A stretch of 8,090 nt of DNA from BOG-933 sp037132135 (GCA_037132135.1 JBAXPR010000144.1:1-8090), one strand, 5' to 3'. Counted from the first letter of the stretch, positions 1 to 7,727 are shown. The notes: generated by a model not told the origin, from the letters alone. Numbers and translations: made by a program.

Positions 1-55
1 GCAGTATCTCGCCGCCCTCTTCGTCGTCGTCCTGCTCGACGTCGGCCTGCACTGA
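1..55 (+). CDS. C-terminal tail of an upstream membrane or secreted protein (partial)
   Basis: The frame starting at base 2 reads QYLAALFVVVLLDVGLH and ends in TGA at 53-55. The run of Leu, Val, Ala and Phe looks like the end of a transmembrane helix, which suggests an integral membrane protein. The other two forward frames are also open here, but they read as Arg/Pro-rich or Ser-rich low-complexity sequence, as expected of out-of-frame GC-rich DNA. The 5' part of the gene lies outside the window, so its family cannot be named. A 150-base gap and a GC-rich hairpin separate it from the next gene, so it is probably not in the same transcript, but this is uncertain. Confidence 0.4.
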   Translation, partial: QYLAALFVVVLLDVGLH

Positions 56-68
56 CCGCCCGCATCGC

Positions 69-95
69 CGCCGGGCGCCTCTCAGGGGCGCGGCG
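69..95 (+). terminator. GC-rich hairpin after the upstream gene, possible terminator
   Basis: Bases 69-80 (CGCCGGGCGCCT) can pair with 84-95 (AGGGGCGCGGCG) at 10 of 12 positions around a CTC loop, starting 13 bases after the upstream stop codon. No T-run follows, so it is not a canonical intrinsic terminator. It may only be an RNA 3'-end stabilising stem, or chance pairing in GC-rich DNA. Confidence 0.25.
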
Positions 96-163
96 AGTCT
101 GCCAGCCCGCCTCCGGTGTCGGGGCGGGTTGCCTTGGCCCTGGCCCGGGACGGTAAATTCTCC

Positions 164-169
164 TACACT
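164..169 (+). promoter_or_regulatory. Possible -10 element for the macroglobulin operon
   Basis: TACACT matches the sigma70 -10 consensus at four of six positions and lies in a short AT-richer patch (153-170). Transcription would start near 176 and give a leader of about 30 bases before the ATG at 206. No convincing -35 hexamer sits 16-18 bases upstream; the nearest TTG-type hexamer (TTGGCC at 134-139) is too far away. The call is weak. Confidence 0.2.
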
Positions 170-194
170 CGGCGTCTCGCCAGGGAACCGCAAC

Positions 195-199
195 GGGAG
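195..199 (+). promoter_or_regulatory. Ribosome binding site that decides the macroglobulin start
   Basis: GGGAG lies six bases before the ATG at 206, a normal Shine-Dalgarno spacing. The same frame is open back to a GTG at 116, but the 30 extra residues from that start are charged and would place the signal peptide internally. The Shine-Dalgarno site and the signal peptide beginning at residue 1 both favour the ATG at 206. Confidence 0.6.
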
Positions 200-205
200 T
201 CCCCC

Positions 206-3200
206 ATGGTCCGCGCCGCCGCCCTTCTCCGCCTGCTGGGGCTGATCCTCTGTGCCGGGTTGATGCTGGGCGCAACCGCGCCGACGGCTTCCGCCCAGCG
301 GCTGGATCTGCCGGGACTCGATGCCGACGCCCAGCGCTACGCCGGGACGCTCCGCGCCAAGTCGCCGCCCGCCGCCGACCAGAAGGTGATCGACGAGGCG
401 CTCACTCTCGCTTCCCAGGCGCTGGCGGCCAAGGAGATGCTCAAGGCGGTTCAGGCCTTCGAGCGCGCCATTGCCGCCCGGGACGATCGCGCCGCGCTCT
501 GGATGGCGCTGGCCCAGGCCCAGGCCGAACTGACTCCGCCGAGCCTGTCCCGCGCGCTCCAGGCCGGCTGGCTCGGCTACACCCGCGCCGAGCCGGGCAA
601 GGAGCGTGTGGCCGACGGCCTCTGGCTGGCCAAGCTGCTCGACGGGCCGATGAACCGGCCCGCCGACGCCCTCGCCGCCTGGCGCGCCGTCCTCGGCGAT
701 GCCGTCGAGGCCCGTCTGCCGCTGCCCGAGGCCGAGCACCGTATCGCCGAATTGCGGCTGACCGTGGGTTTGACCCTCAAGACGGTTTCGGTCTCGGCCG
801 ACGAATATCCGGCCCGCATCTGCCTGCAGTTTTCCGATTCGCTCAAGACCGGCCGCGATCTCCATTACGAGGATTTCGTCCGTCTGACACCGGCGGTGCG
901 GCTGACCGCGCAGGCCAGCGCCAAGGAGCTGTGCCTCTCGGGCTTCAGCCACGGCGCCAGCTATCAGCTGACGCTGCGCGAGGGCCTGCCCGGCGCCGAA
1001 GGTCTCAGCCTCAAGAAGGAGGAAACCAAGCGCGTCCAGGTGCCCGACCGCTCGCCCTCGGTGGCTTTCAAGGGCCAGTCCTTTCTTCTGGCCCGGGGCG
1101 ATACCGGCGGCGTGCCGGTGCTGACGGTCAATCTCGATACCGTCGGGATCAAGGTCTACCGGGTCAACGACCGCAATCTCGTCACCCAGTTCAAGGAGGA
1201 AAATCTCAACCAGTCGTTGACCTCGTGGCGCGCCCAGGGCCTGAAGGCCAATGACGGCGAACTGGTCTGGGAGGGCCGGCTGGCGGTCAAGGGCGAGCGC
1301 AACAAGGAGGCGGTGACCGGCCTCGCCGTGCGTACGCTGATCCCCCAGCCCAGGCCCGGCCTTTATGCCGTGGTCGCCGAGCCGCTCGACGTGCCCGACG
1401 ACGTCAAGCCCTGGCGCAAGGCCACTCAGTGGCTGATGATTTCGGACCTCGGCCTGACCACCACCCGCGGCGCCGACGGCATCCATGTCTTCGCCCGCTC
1501 GCTGGCCACCGCCAAGCCGGTGGCCGGGATCGACATCGCGCTTCTGGCCCGCAACAACGCCGAACTCGGCCGCGCCGCCAGCGACGCCGATGGCCACGTG
1601 CACTTCGCCGCCGCGCTGACCCGGGGCGAAGGCGGGCAGTCGCCGCTGCTGGTCACCGCCGGCGCCCGGGACGGCGACTTCGCCGCCCTCGACCTGACCC
1701 TGGCCGCGTTCGACCTCTCCGATCGCGGCGTCGGCGGCCGGGCGGCCCCGGGGCCGCTCGACGTCTATCTCTACAGTGATCGCGGCGTCTACCGGCCGGG
1801 CGAGACGGTCAATCTCACGGCGCTGCTGCGCGATGACCGGACCGCCGCCGTCGATCAATTTCCCCTCACCCTCAAGGTGCTGCGGCCGAGCGGCACCGAA
1901 TACTGGTCGGGCACGCTCAAGCCGGCCGCGGCCGGCGGCTTCACCCTGCCGCTGGCGCTCAGTCGTACCGCGCCGCTCGGCGGCTGGTCGGTCCAGGCCT
2001 ATGGCGACCCCAAGGGCGAGCCGATCGGCAAGCTGAGCTTCCAGGTCGAGGAGTTCGTGCCCGAGCGGCTGGCGGTCGACCTCACCGCCGCCCAGCCGCT
2101 GATCGAGCCGGGCAAGCCGTTTGCGGTCGGCATCTCGGCCCGCTTCCTTTACGGCCCGCCGGCCGCCGGTCTCGGCGGCACCGCCGCGGTAACCCTGGAG
2201 GAGGACCCGGATCCCTATCCCCAGTACAAGGGCTATCGCTTCGGTTTGGCCCAGGAGCAGGTGACGGCGCGGCTGACCGAGCCGGTGCCGCCGGTCACCG
2301 ACGCCGAGGGCAAGGCGACGCTGGCGGTGGACCTGCCGCCCCGGCCCGACACCACCAAGCCGCTGCATGCGGTGATCCGGGTCGCGATCTCGGAGCCGGG
2401 CGGCCGTCCGAGCCGCAAGGCGATCACGGTACCGGTGCGCACCCAGCCTTACGCCCTCGGCATCGCCTCGCGCTCGGGCGCCGACCGGGTGGAGGAGGGC
2501 GCGCCGGCCGCCTTCCAGATCATCGCGGTCAACCCCGCGGGAGGCCGCGTCGCCAGATCCGGTCTGCATTGGGAGCTGGTGGCCGAGCATCGCGACTTTC
2601 AATGGTACTATGAGAGCGGCCGGTACAAATACCGCATCACCGAGCGCGATCAGTCGGTGCGTGCCGGCAGCCTCGCCGTACCCGCGGCCGGGCCGGCAGT
2701 GCAGGAACTTGGGGCGCTGCCCTGGGGCCGCTATCGGCTGGAAGTTTCGGACGTCGCCACCGGTGTGGCCAGTTCCTATCGCTTCACCTCGGGCTGGGAG
2801 GCCGGGCCGAACCTTGGCGATACCCCCGACACCGTCGAGGTCAGCGCCGACCGCCCGGCCTACAAGGCCGGCGAAACCGCGCGCGTCCACATCCAGCCGC
2901 CGTTCGCCGGCGAGGTGCTGCTGACCGTCGCCACCGACCGTCTCCATCAGACCCGCAGCCTCGCGGTGCCGGCGGGCGGCACCACCGTCGACGTGCCGGT
3001 CAGCGCCGACTGGGGGCCCGGTGCCTATGTCACCGCCACCGTCTACCGGCCGCCGGTGCGCGGCAAGGAACGGCTGCCGGTGCGCGCCATCGGCCTCGTC
3101 TGGCTGGGCCTGGAGACCGCCGATCGCACGCTTGCGGTGACCATCGATCTGCCCGAGAGGGTGCGGCCGCGCCAGACCCTGGAGGTGCCGGTCAGTGCCA

Positions 3201-5446
3201 CCCCGGGCGCCGACGCCTATGTCACCCTGGCCGCCGTTGACGAGGGCATCCTGCAATTGACCGAGTTCGTCTCGCCCGACCCGGGCCGGCACTATTTCGG
3301 CAAGCGGGCGCTCGGATTAGACATCCGCGACGACTACGGCCGGCTGATCGATACCATCGACGGCCCGATGGGCGAACTGCGGCCCGGCGGCGATACCGGC
3401 GGACTGGCCGGCGGCCTGCCCAAGATTCCGATCACCGTGGTTTCGCTGTTTCAGGGGCCGGTCAAGCTCGATTCCGGGGGCAAAGCCCTGATCAAGCTTG
3501 AGATTCCAGACTTCAACGGCCAGTTGCGCCTGATGGCGGTGGCCTTCGACCGCACCCGGGTCGGCTCCCAGTCGGCCAAGCTGATCGTGCGCGATCCCCT
3601 GGTCGCCGATGCCTCGCTTCCCCGCTTCCTCGCCCCGGGCGACGACAGCCGCCTCACCGTCTCCCTGCATAACGTCGAGGCGCCGGCCGGGCGCTATCGG
3701 GTCTCGGTGCTGGGGCAGGGGCCGGTGCGGGTGACCCAGCCCGAGGGCGGCACGGTGGTCGAACTGGCCCGCGAGCAGCGGCAGAGCCTGGAATTGCCGG
3801 TCACCGGGGATGGCGCCGGCATCGGCGGCATCGTGCTGACCGTCGCCGGGCCGCTGGAGGGTCCGCCGGCGGTGGCGGTGCGCCAGGAGCTGGGGATCAC
3901 GGTGCGGCCGTCGCGGCCGGTGGAGAGCGAGTTCGTCATCCGGCAGATTCCGCCCGGGCTCGAGACCACCCTTGATGCCGCCAGCCTCGCCGGCTATGTC
4001 CCCGGCACCGGCGGCCTCGCCGCCAGCTTCAGTTCCGGTCCGCCCTTCGACGTCGCCGGTCTGCTGGCCGCCCTCGACCGCTATCCTTATGGCTGCCTCG
4101 AACAGCTGGTCAGCCGGGCGCTGCCACTGCTGGCGGTGGGCGATGTCGCGCTCGCCCTCGGCGTCCGGCACAAGGCCGACGGCGGCCTCGACGCCCGGGT
4201 TGATCAGGCGATCTCCCAAGTGCTGGACAAGCAGCGCTTTGACGGCTCGTTCGGGCTGTGGAGTGCCTATAACGAGCCTTCGCCCTGGCTTACCGCCTAT
4301 GCCATGGAGTTCCTGACCCGCGCCCGGGCGGCGAAGCATCCGGTGCCCGACACGCCTTATCTCGCCGGTCTGACTTGGCTGCGCCAGCATGCCATCGAGG
4401 GCGGCAGCGAGCCGGCCAGCCTCGCCAGCCGGGCTTATGCCCTCTATACCCTGGCCGAGGCCGGGGTGTTGACCGCGGGGCCGGTGCGCTACTTCGCCGA
4501 TGCCTTCACGACCAGACTGCCGACGCCACTGGCCAAGGGGCAGCTCGGGGCGGCGCTGGCCAGGCTCGGCGACCATGACCGGGCCGAAGTGGCCTTCGCC
4601 GCGGCGCTGTCGCAACTGGTCCGCGAGCCCGGGCGCGACGACTACGGCTCGACGGTGCGCGATGCCGCCGCGCTGGTCCGCCTCACCACCGAGGCCGGCA
4701 TGGCCGGCGGCGGCCGGCTGCTGGCGCTGCTCGACCGCATGCCGGCCAGCGCCGCGGCGGTGCGCGAGACTAACACCCAGGAGCAGGCGTGGCTGGTGCT
4801 GGCGGCGCAAACCCTGATGCGCGGCTCGGCGACCCTGGCGCTCAGCCGCGATGGCGCGCCGCTGGGCAAGGGCGATCCGGTGCGCCTGATTCCGGGCGCG
4901 GCCGAACTCGGGGCCGGGATCAAGGTCCGCAATGCCGGCAGCCAGCCGGTCTGGCAGGCGGTGACCACCTTTGGCGTGCCCCAGGTGGCGAAGCCGGCGG
5001 CGCGCGAGGGGCTGAAGATCAAGCGCTTTTTCTTCTGGCGCGACGGCAGCGCGGTCAATCTCGATCTGGTGAGACAGAACGACGTCTTCGTGGTGGTGCT
5101 CGAGGGTGAGGCCGCGACCAAGCTCTTCCATCAGGCGATCGTCAGCCAGCCGCTGGCCGCCGGCTGGGAACTGGAGGCCAAGAGCCTGGGGGCCGGCGGC
5201 GTCGGCGAACTGGGCTGGCTCAAGGGCCTCTCCGAGCCGGTGGCGGCCGAGCTTCGCGACGACCGCTATATCGCCGCGATCAATCTCAGCGAGGAGGCGC
5301 CGCAATTCAAGCTGGCCTTCCTGGTCCGCGCCGTTACCCCCGGCAGCTATGAGTTGCCCGGCGCCCGCCTCGAAGACATGTACAAGCCTCACTTCTTCGC
5401 CCGGCAGGCCACCGGCCGGATCACGGTGCTGCCGGCGGCACCATGA
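206..5446 (+). CDS. yfhM: Secreted bacterial alpha-2-macroglobulin with thioester (YfhM/ECAM type)
   Basis: This 1746-residue periplasmic protein is a predicted protease trap. A protease cuts the bait region, the protein changes shape, and the thioester bonds to the attacker. Residues 1-30 form a signal peptide with a hydrophobic core and an ASA-Q cleavage site. Cys16 lies in the core without a lipobox (LILC), so the protein is probably soluble, unlike lipoprotein YfhM of E. coli. Residues about 55-110 resemble a TPR-like helical repeat. A beta domain with Cys206 and Cys243 (a likely disulfide) follows. Macroglobulin domains then run in order: bMG3-like near 411-472, an MG segment with YRPGE at 529-533, bMG5-like about 620-685, bMG6-like about 749-818, and the bait-region domain about 875-1030 including VDEG at 1011-1014. 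The A2M core block is about 1083-1155. The thioester domain has GCLEQ with Cys1297 and Gln1300. The C-terminal bMG10-like domain has EDMYKP. Tyr1293 (four residues before the Cys) and Met1725-Tyr1726 fit the lock that shields the thioester in Salmonella A2M. The protein is slightly longer than E. coli YfhM. Its stop overlaps the pbpC start. Domain limits are estimates. Confidence 0.95.
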   Translation: MVRAAALLRLLGLILCAGLMLGATAPTASAQRLDLPGLDADAQRYAGTLRAKSPPAADQKVIDEALTLASQALAAKEMLKAVQAFERAIAARDDRAALWMALAQAQAELTPPSLSRALQAGWLGYTRAEPGKERVADGLWLAKLLDGPMNRPADALAAWRAVLGDAVEARLPLPEAEHRIAELRLTVGLTLKTVSVSADEYPARICLQFSDSLKTGRDLHYEDFVRLTPAVRLTAQASAKELCLSGFSHGASYQLTLREGLPGAEGLSLKKEETKRVQVPDRSPSVAFKGQSFLLARGDTGGVPVLTVNLDTVGIKVYRVNDRNLVTQFKEENLNQSLTSWRAQGLKANDGELVWEGRLAVKGERNKEAVTGLAVRTLIPQPRPGLYAVVAEPLDVPDDVKPWRKATQWLMISDLGLTTTRGADGIHVFARSLATAKPVAGIDIALLARNNAELGRAASDADGHVHFAAALTRGEGGQSPLLVTAGARDGDFAALDLTLAAFDLSDRGVGGRAAPGPLDVYLYSDRGVYRPGETVNLTALLRDDRTAAVDQFPLTLKVLRPSGTEYWSGTLKPAAAGGFTLPLALSRTAPLGGWSVQAYGDPKGEPIGKLSFQVEEFVPERLAVDLTAAQPLIEPGKPFAVGISARFLYGPPAAGLGGTAAVTLEEDPDPYPQYKGYRFGLAQEQVTARLTEPVPPVTDAEGKATLAVDLPPRPDTTKPLHAVIRVAISEPGGRPSRKAITVPVRTQPYALGIASRSGADRVEEGAPAAFQIIAVNPAGGRVARSGLHWELVAEHRDFQWYYESGRYKYRITERDQSVRAGSLAVPAAGPAVQELGALPWGRYRLEVSDVATGVASSYRFTSGWEAGPNLGDTPDTVEVSADRPAYKAGETARVHIQPPFAGEVLLTVATDRLHQTRSLAVPAGGTTVDVPVSADWGPGAYVTATVYRPPVRGKERLPVRAIGLVWLGLETADRTLAVTIDLPERVRPRQTLEVPVSATPGADAYVTLAAVDEGILQLTEFVSPDPGRHYFGKRALGLDIRDDYGRLIDTIDGPMGELRPGGDTGGLAGGLPKIPITVVSLFQGPVKLDSGGKALIKLEIPDFNGQLRLMAVAFDRTRVGSQSAKLIVRDPLVADASLPRFLAPGDDSRLTVSLHNVEAPAGRYRVSVLGQGPVRVTQPEGGTVVELAREQRQSLELPVTGDGAGIGGIVLTVAGPLEGPPAVAVRQELGITVRPSRPVESEFVIRQIPPGLETTLDAASLAGYVPGTGGLAASFSSGPPFDVAGLLAALDRYPYGCLEQLVSRALPLLAVGDVALALGVRHKADGGLDARVDQAISQVLDKQRFDGSFGLWSAYNEPSPWLTAYAMEFLTRARAAKHPVPDTPYLAGLTWLRQHAIEGGSEPASLASRAYALYTLAEAGVLTAGPVRYFADAFTTRLPTPLAKGQLGAALARLGDHDRAEVAFAAALSQLVREPGRDDYGSTVRDAAALVRLTTEAGMAGGGRLLALLDRMPASAAAVRETNTQEQAWLVLAAQTLMRGSATLALSRDGAPLGKGDPVRLIPGAAELGAGIKVRNAGSQPVWQAVTTFGVPQVAKPAAREGLKIKRFFFWRDGSAVNLDLVRQNDVFVVVLEGEAATKLFHQAIVSQPLAAGWELEAKSLGAGGVGELGWLKGLSEPVAAELRDDRYIAAINLSEEAPQFKLAFLVRAVTPGSYELPGARLEDMYKPHFFARQATGRITVLPAAP

Positions 5447-7512
5447 GCGGGCGGTGGCGGGTCGCGGTGGCGGTGGCCGCGCTGGTCGCCGCCGCTGTCG
5501 GGCTCGACCGCCTGCTGCCGCCGCCGCTGGGCCGTCTGGCCGATCTTTCGGTGACGGTGACCGACCGTGCCGGGCTGCCGCTGCGGGTGTTTACCAGTCG
5601 TGCCGGAACGTGGCGGCTGCCGGTGGCGGCGGCCGGGGTGTCGCCACTCTATCTCGCGATGCTGACCGCTTATGAGGACCGCCGCTTTTTCAGCCATGCC
5701 GGAGTCGATCCGCTGGCGGTGGCGCGGGCGGCGGCGCAGAACCTCGGCGCCGGCCGGGTGGTTTCGGGGGCTTCGACCCTGACCATGCAGGTGGCGCGCC
5801 TGCTTGAGCCGCACCGGCGTTCGTGGCCGGGCAAGCTGGGGGAGATGGTGCGGGCGCTGCAGTTGGAAGCTCGCACCGGCAAGGCGGCAATCCTCGACAT
5901 GTACCTGACCCTGGCGCCGTTCGGTGGCGCCCTCGAGGGGGTGGCGGCGGCATCGCTGGCGTGGTTCGGCAAGGCGCCGCAAGAGCTTGGCCCGGCCGAG
6001 GCGGCGCTGCTGGTGGCGCTGCCCCAGGCGCCGGGACGGCTGCGCCCCGACCGGTTTCCCGAGGCTGCCCGGGCCGCCCGCGACAAGGTGCTGGCCCGGG
6101 CGGTTGCGGCCGGCGTGCTCCCGGCCCTGGCGGCGCGCGAGGCGATGGCCGAACCGGTGCCGACCCGCCAGCGGCCGTTTCCCGATCATGCGCCCCATCT
6201 CGCCGACAGCCTGCGCACCGGCCATCCTGGCGCCGCGACGGTGGTCAGCACTCTTGATGGCGGACTTCAGCGTCAGGCCGAGGCGCTGGCCCGGCGCGAA
6301 CTGCCGGGGTTGGTCGAGCATGGCGGTCTCGCGATCCTGATCGCCGACAACGCCAGCCGCACTGTGCTGGCGGCGGTCGGCGCCCCCGACCCCCATGACG
6401 ACAGCCGCAACGGCTGGGTCGACATGGTGCGGGCGGTGCGTTCGCCCGGTTCGGCGCTGAAACCCTTCATCTACGGCCTCGGCTTCGATGATCGGGTGAT
6501 CCATCCAGAAACCCTGATCGCCGACGTCTCGACCCGATTCGGCGACTATGCTCCGGCCAATTTCGATCGCGGCTTTCACGGCGAACTGACGGTGCGCGAG
6601 GCGCTGCAACTGTCACTCAACGTTCCGGCAGTGCTGATCCTCGACCGGGTCGGTCCGGCGCGCTTCGCCGAGCGGCTGAAAAGCACCGGCATCCGGCTGG
6701 TCTATCCCCGGGGCCTGACCGAGCCGGGCCTGCCGATCGCGCTCGGCGGCGTTTCGGTCAATCTGCTCGACCTGACCACGCTTTATGTTGCGCTGGCCCG
6801 GGAGGGCGAGGTGGCGCCGCTGGCCTTCGAGCCCGGCGGCGCGGCGCCGGCGGCGGCGCGGCTGCTTTCGGCCAGCGCGGCGTGGCAGGTGCGGCGCATT
6901 CTTCAGGGCACGGCGCCGCCGCCCGGTCTGGTGCCGGCCGGGGAGATCAGCCGGCGGCCGGTGATCGCGCTCAAGACCGGGACCAGTTTCGGCTTTCGCG
7001 ATGCCTGGGCCTTCGGCGTCGGTGCCCGCCACACCGTCGGCGTCTGGGTTGGCCGGCCCGACGGCACACCCAGTCCCGACCGCTACGGCCGCAACACCGC
7101 GGCGCCGCTGCTGTTTCGGGTGTTTGACCTCCTCGACGAGGGACCGGGGGGGGAATCCGCCGCCCCCGAGGCGCCGAGTCTCCGCGCCCCGGCGCTGCTG
7201 CGCCGGATCGAGGCGGGCGATCCCGAGCACCGGCCGCTGACCCTCAGCGACCCCGACCGGCTGCGGCTGGTGTTTCCGACCCCGGGGCTGGTGCTGGATC
7301 AGGACGATTTTGGCGACACGCCCCGGACGGCGGTGACCTTCAGCGCCGCCGGCGGCCAGCGGCCGCTGACCTGGATGGTCAATGGCCGGCCGCTGGCGGT
7401 CACCGGCAGCCGGCGCGAAGTCTCGTGGCGCCCCGAGGGTCCGGGTTTCGCCCGCGTGACCGTCATCGATGCCGAGGGCCGCAGCGCCAGCGCCGACTTC
7501 CAGGTCCGCTGA
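5443..7512 (+). CDS. pbpC: Penicillin-binding protein 1C, bifunctional glycosyltransferase/transpeptidase
   Basis: This 689-residue inner-membrane enzyme faces the periplasm, polymerises lipid II and is predicted to crosslink peptide stems. Residues about 6-23 are a single membrane anchor. The GT51 domain (about 55-225) shows EDRRFFSHAG with catalytic Glu78, GASTLTMQ at 109-116, and GKLGE with Glu134, which aligns with the second catalytic Glu of the family. The transpeptidase domain (about 295-560) has SALK with nucleophile Ser337, SLN at 391-393 and KTGTS at 511-515, so all three penicillin-binding motifs are intact. A C-terminal BiPBP_C-type beta domain covers about 605-689 and is the diagnostic feature of PbpC. 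The usual YLN of the fifth GT51 motif is YLT here (Thr156). The protein is shorter than the roughly 770-residue E. coli PBP1C. The ATG at 5443 shares ATGA with the macroglobulin stop and has no clear Shine-Dalgarno site of its own, so translation is probably coupled. A run of eight G at 7146-7153 lies in the linker before the C-terminal domain. Confidence 0.96.
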   Translation: MSGRWRVAVAVAALVAAAVGLDRLLPPPLGRLADLSVTVTDRAGLPLRVFTSRAGTWRLPVAAAGVSPLYLAMLTAYEDRRFFSHAGVDPLAVARAAAQNLGAGRVVSGASTLTMQVARLLEPHRRSWPGKLGEMVRALQLEARTGKAAILDMYLTLAPFGGALEGVAAASLAWFGKAPQELGPAEAALLVALPQAPGRLRPDRFPEAARAARDKVLARAVAAGVLPALAAREAMAEPVPTRQRPFPDHAPHLADSLRTGHPGAATVVSTLDGGLQRQAEALARRELPGLVEHGGLAILIADNASRTVLAAVGAPDPHDDSRNGWVDMVRAVRSPGSALKPFIYGLGFDDRVIHPETLIADVSTRFGDYAPANFDRGFHGELTVREALQLSLNVPAVLILDRVGPARFAERLKSTGIRLVYPRGLTEPGLPIALGGVSVNLLDLTTLYVALAREGEVAPLAFEPGGAAPAAARLLSASAAWQVRRILQGTAPPPGLVPAGEISRRPVIALKTGTSFGFRDAWAFGVGARHTVGVWVGRPDGTPSPDRYGRNTAAPLLFRVFDLLDEGPGGESAAPEAPSLRAPALLRRIEAGDPEHRPLTLSDPDRLRLVFPTPGLVLDQDDFGDTPRTAVTFSAAGGQRPLTWMVNGRPLAVTGSRREVSWRPEGPGFARVTVIDAEGRSASADFQVR

Positions 7513-7515
7513 TCC

Positions 7516-7537
7516 CGGGCCAATAAGCCACGGCCCG
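7516..7537 (+). terminator. Short hairpin just after pbpC
   Basis: CGGGCC at 7516-7521 pairs perfectly with GGCCCG at 7532-7537 around a 10-base loop, starting four bases after the pbpC stop. No T-run follows. It may protect the 3' end of the mRNA or contribute to factor-dependent termination. The better terminator candidate lies about 190 bases further on. Confidence 0.25.
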
Positions 7538-7628
7538 CACCAGGATGACCGGCACTGTCACAGGCGTGAGACCGGAGTCAGGTAATGATAATGAGGTGTC
7601 TTAGTGATTGCCGATTCTGATATCTAAT

Positions 7629-7652
7629 ATTTCGAGTGAATACTCTCGAAAT
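7629..7652. repeat. Perfect 8-bp inverted repeat with 8-base spacer
   Basis: ATTTCGAG (7629-7636) and CTCGAAAT (7645-7652) are exact reverse complements separated by TGAATACT. Arm length and spacing suit a dimeric DNA-binding regulator. No T-run follows on either strand, which argues against a terminator. No regulator family can be named from this alone. Confidence 0.5.
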
Positions 7653-7706
7653 TGGCGATGCCGGCCCAGCGTCACCGGGGTTTGAGCCATGCCGTCAATT
7701 TGACCC

Positions 7707-7727
7707 GGGCGGCATCCGGCCCTTTTT
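7707..7727 (+). terminator. Probable intrinsic terminator of the yfhM-pbpC operon
   Basis: GGGCGG (7707-7712) pairs with CCGGCCC (7716-7722), leaving one bulged G at 7718 and a CAT loop, and is followed at once by five T (7723-7727). This is the only place downstream of pbpC where a GC-rich stem runs straight into a T-run. It would end the operon transcript about 215 bases after the pbpC stop. The stem is short (six pairs), so efficiency is uncertain. Confidence 0.5.

Noticed and set aside
116..205. Upstream GTG start for the macroglobulin
   Set aside because: It would put 30 charged residues before a good signal peptide. The ATG at 206 has GGGAG at the right distance.
206..268. Possible lipoprotein signal at Cys16
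   Set aside because: The residues before the Cys are Leu-Ile-Leu, without the small residue needed just before a lipobox Cys, and a good signal peptidase I site follows at residue 30.
3317..5392. A 691-residue open frame on the minus strand inside the macroglobulin gene
   Set aside because: It lies wholly opposite a gene with clear family motifs. Its translation is rich in Arg, Gly, His and Ala with no recognisable domain, as expected when GC-rich codons are read on the other strand.
5389..6609. A 406-residue open frame on the minus strand opposite the start of pbpC
   Set aside because: It has the same low-complexity Arg/His/Gln/Gly composition and overlaps conserved GT51 and transpeptidase motifs on the plus strand. 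It is a shadow of pbpC.
6613..7230. A 205-residue open frame on the minus strand opposite the pbpC transpeptidase region
   Set aside because: It is a compositional shadow of the KTGTS-containing coding sequence, with Arg-rich repetitive translation and no known motif.
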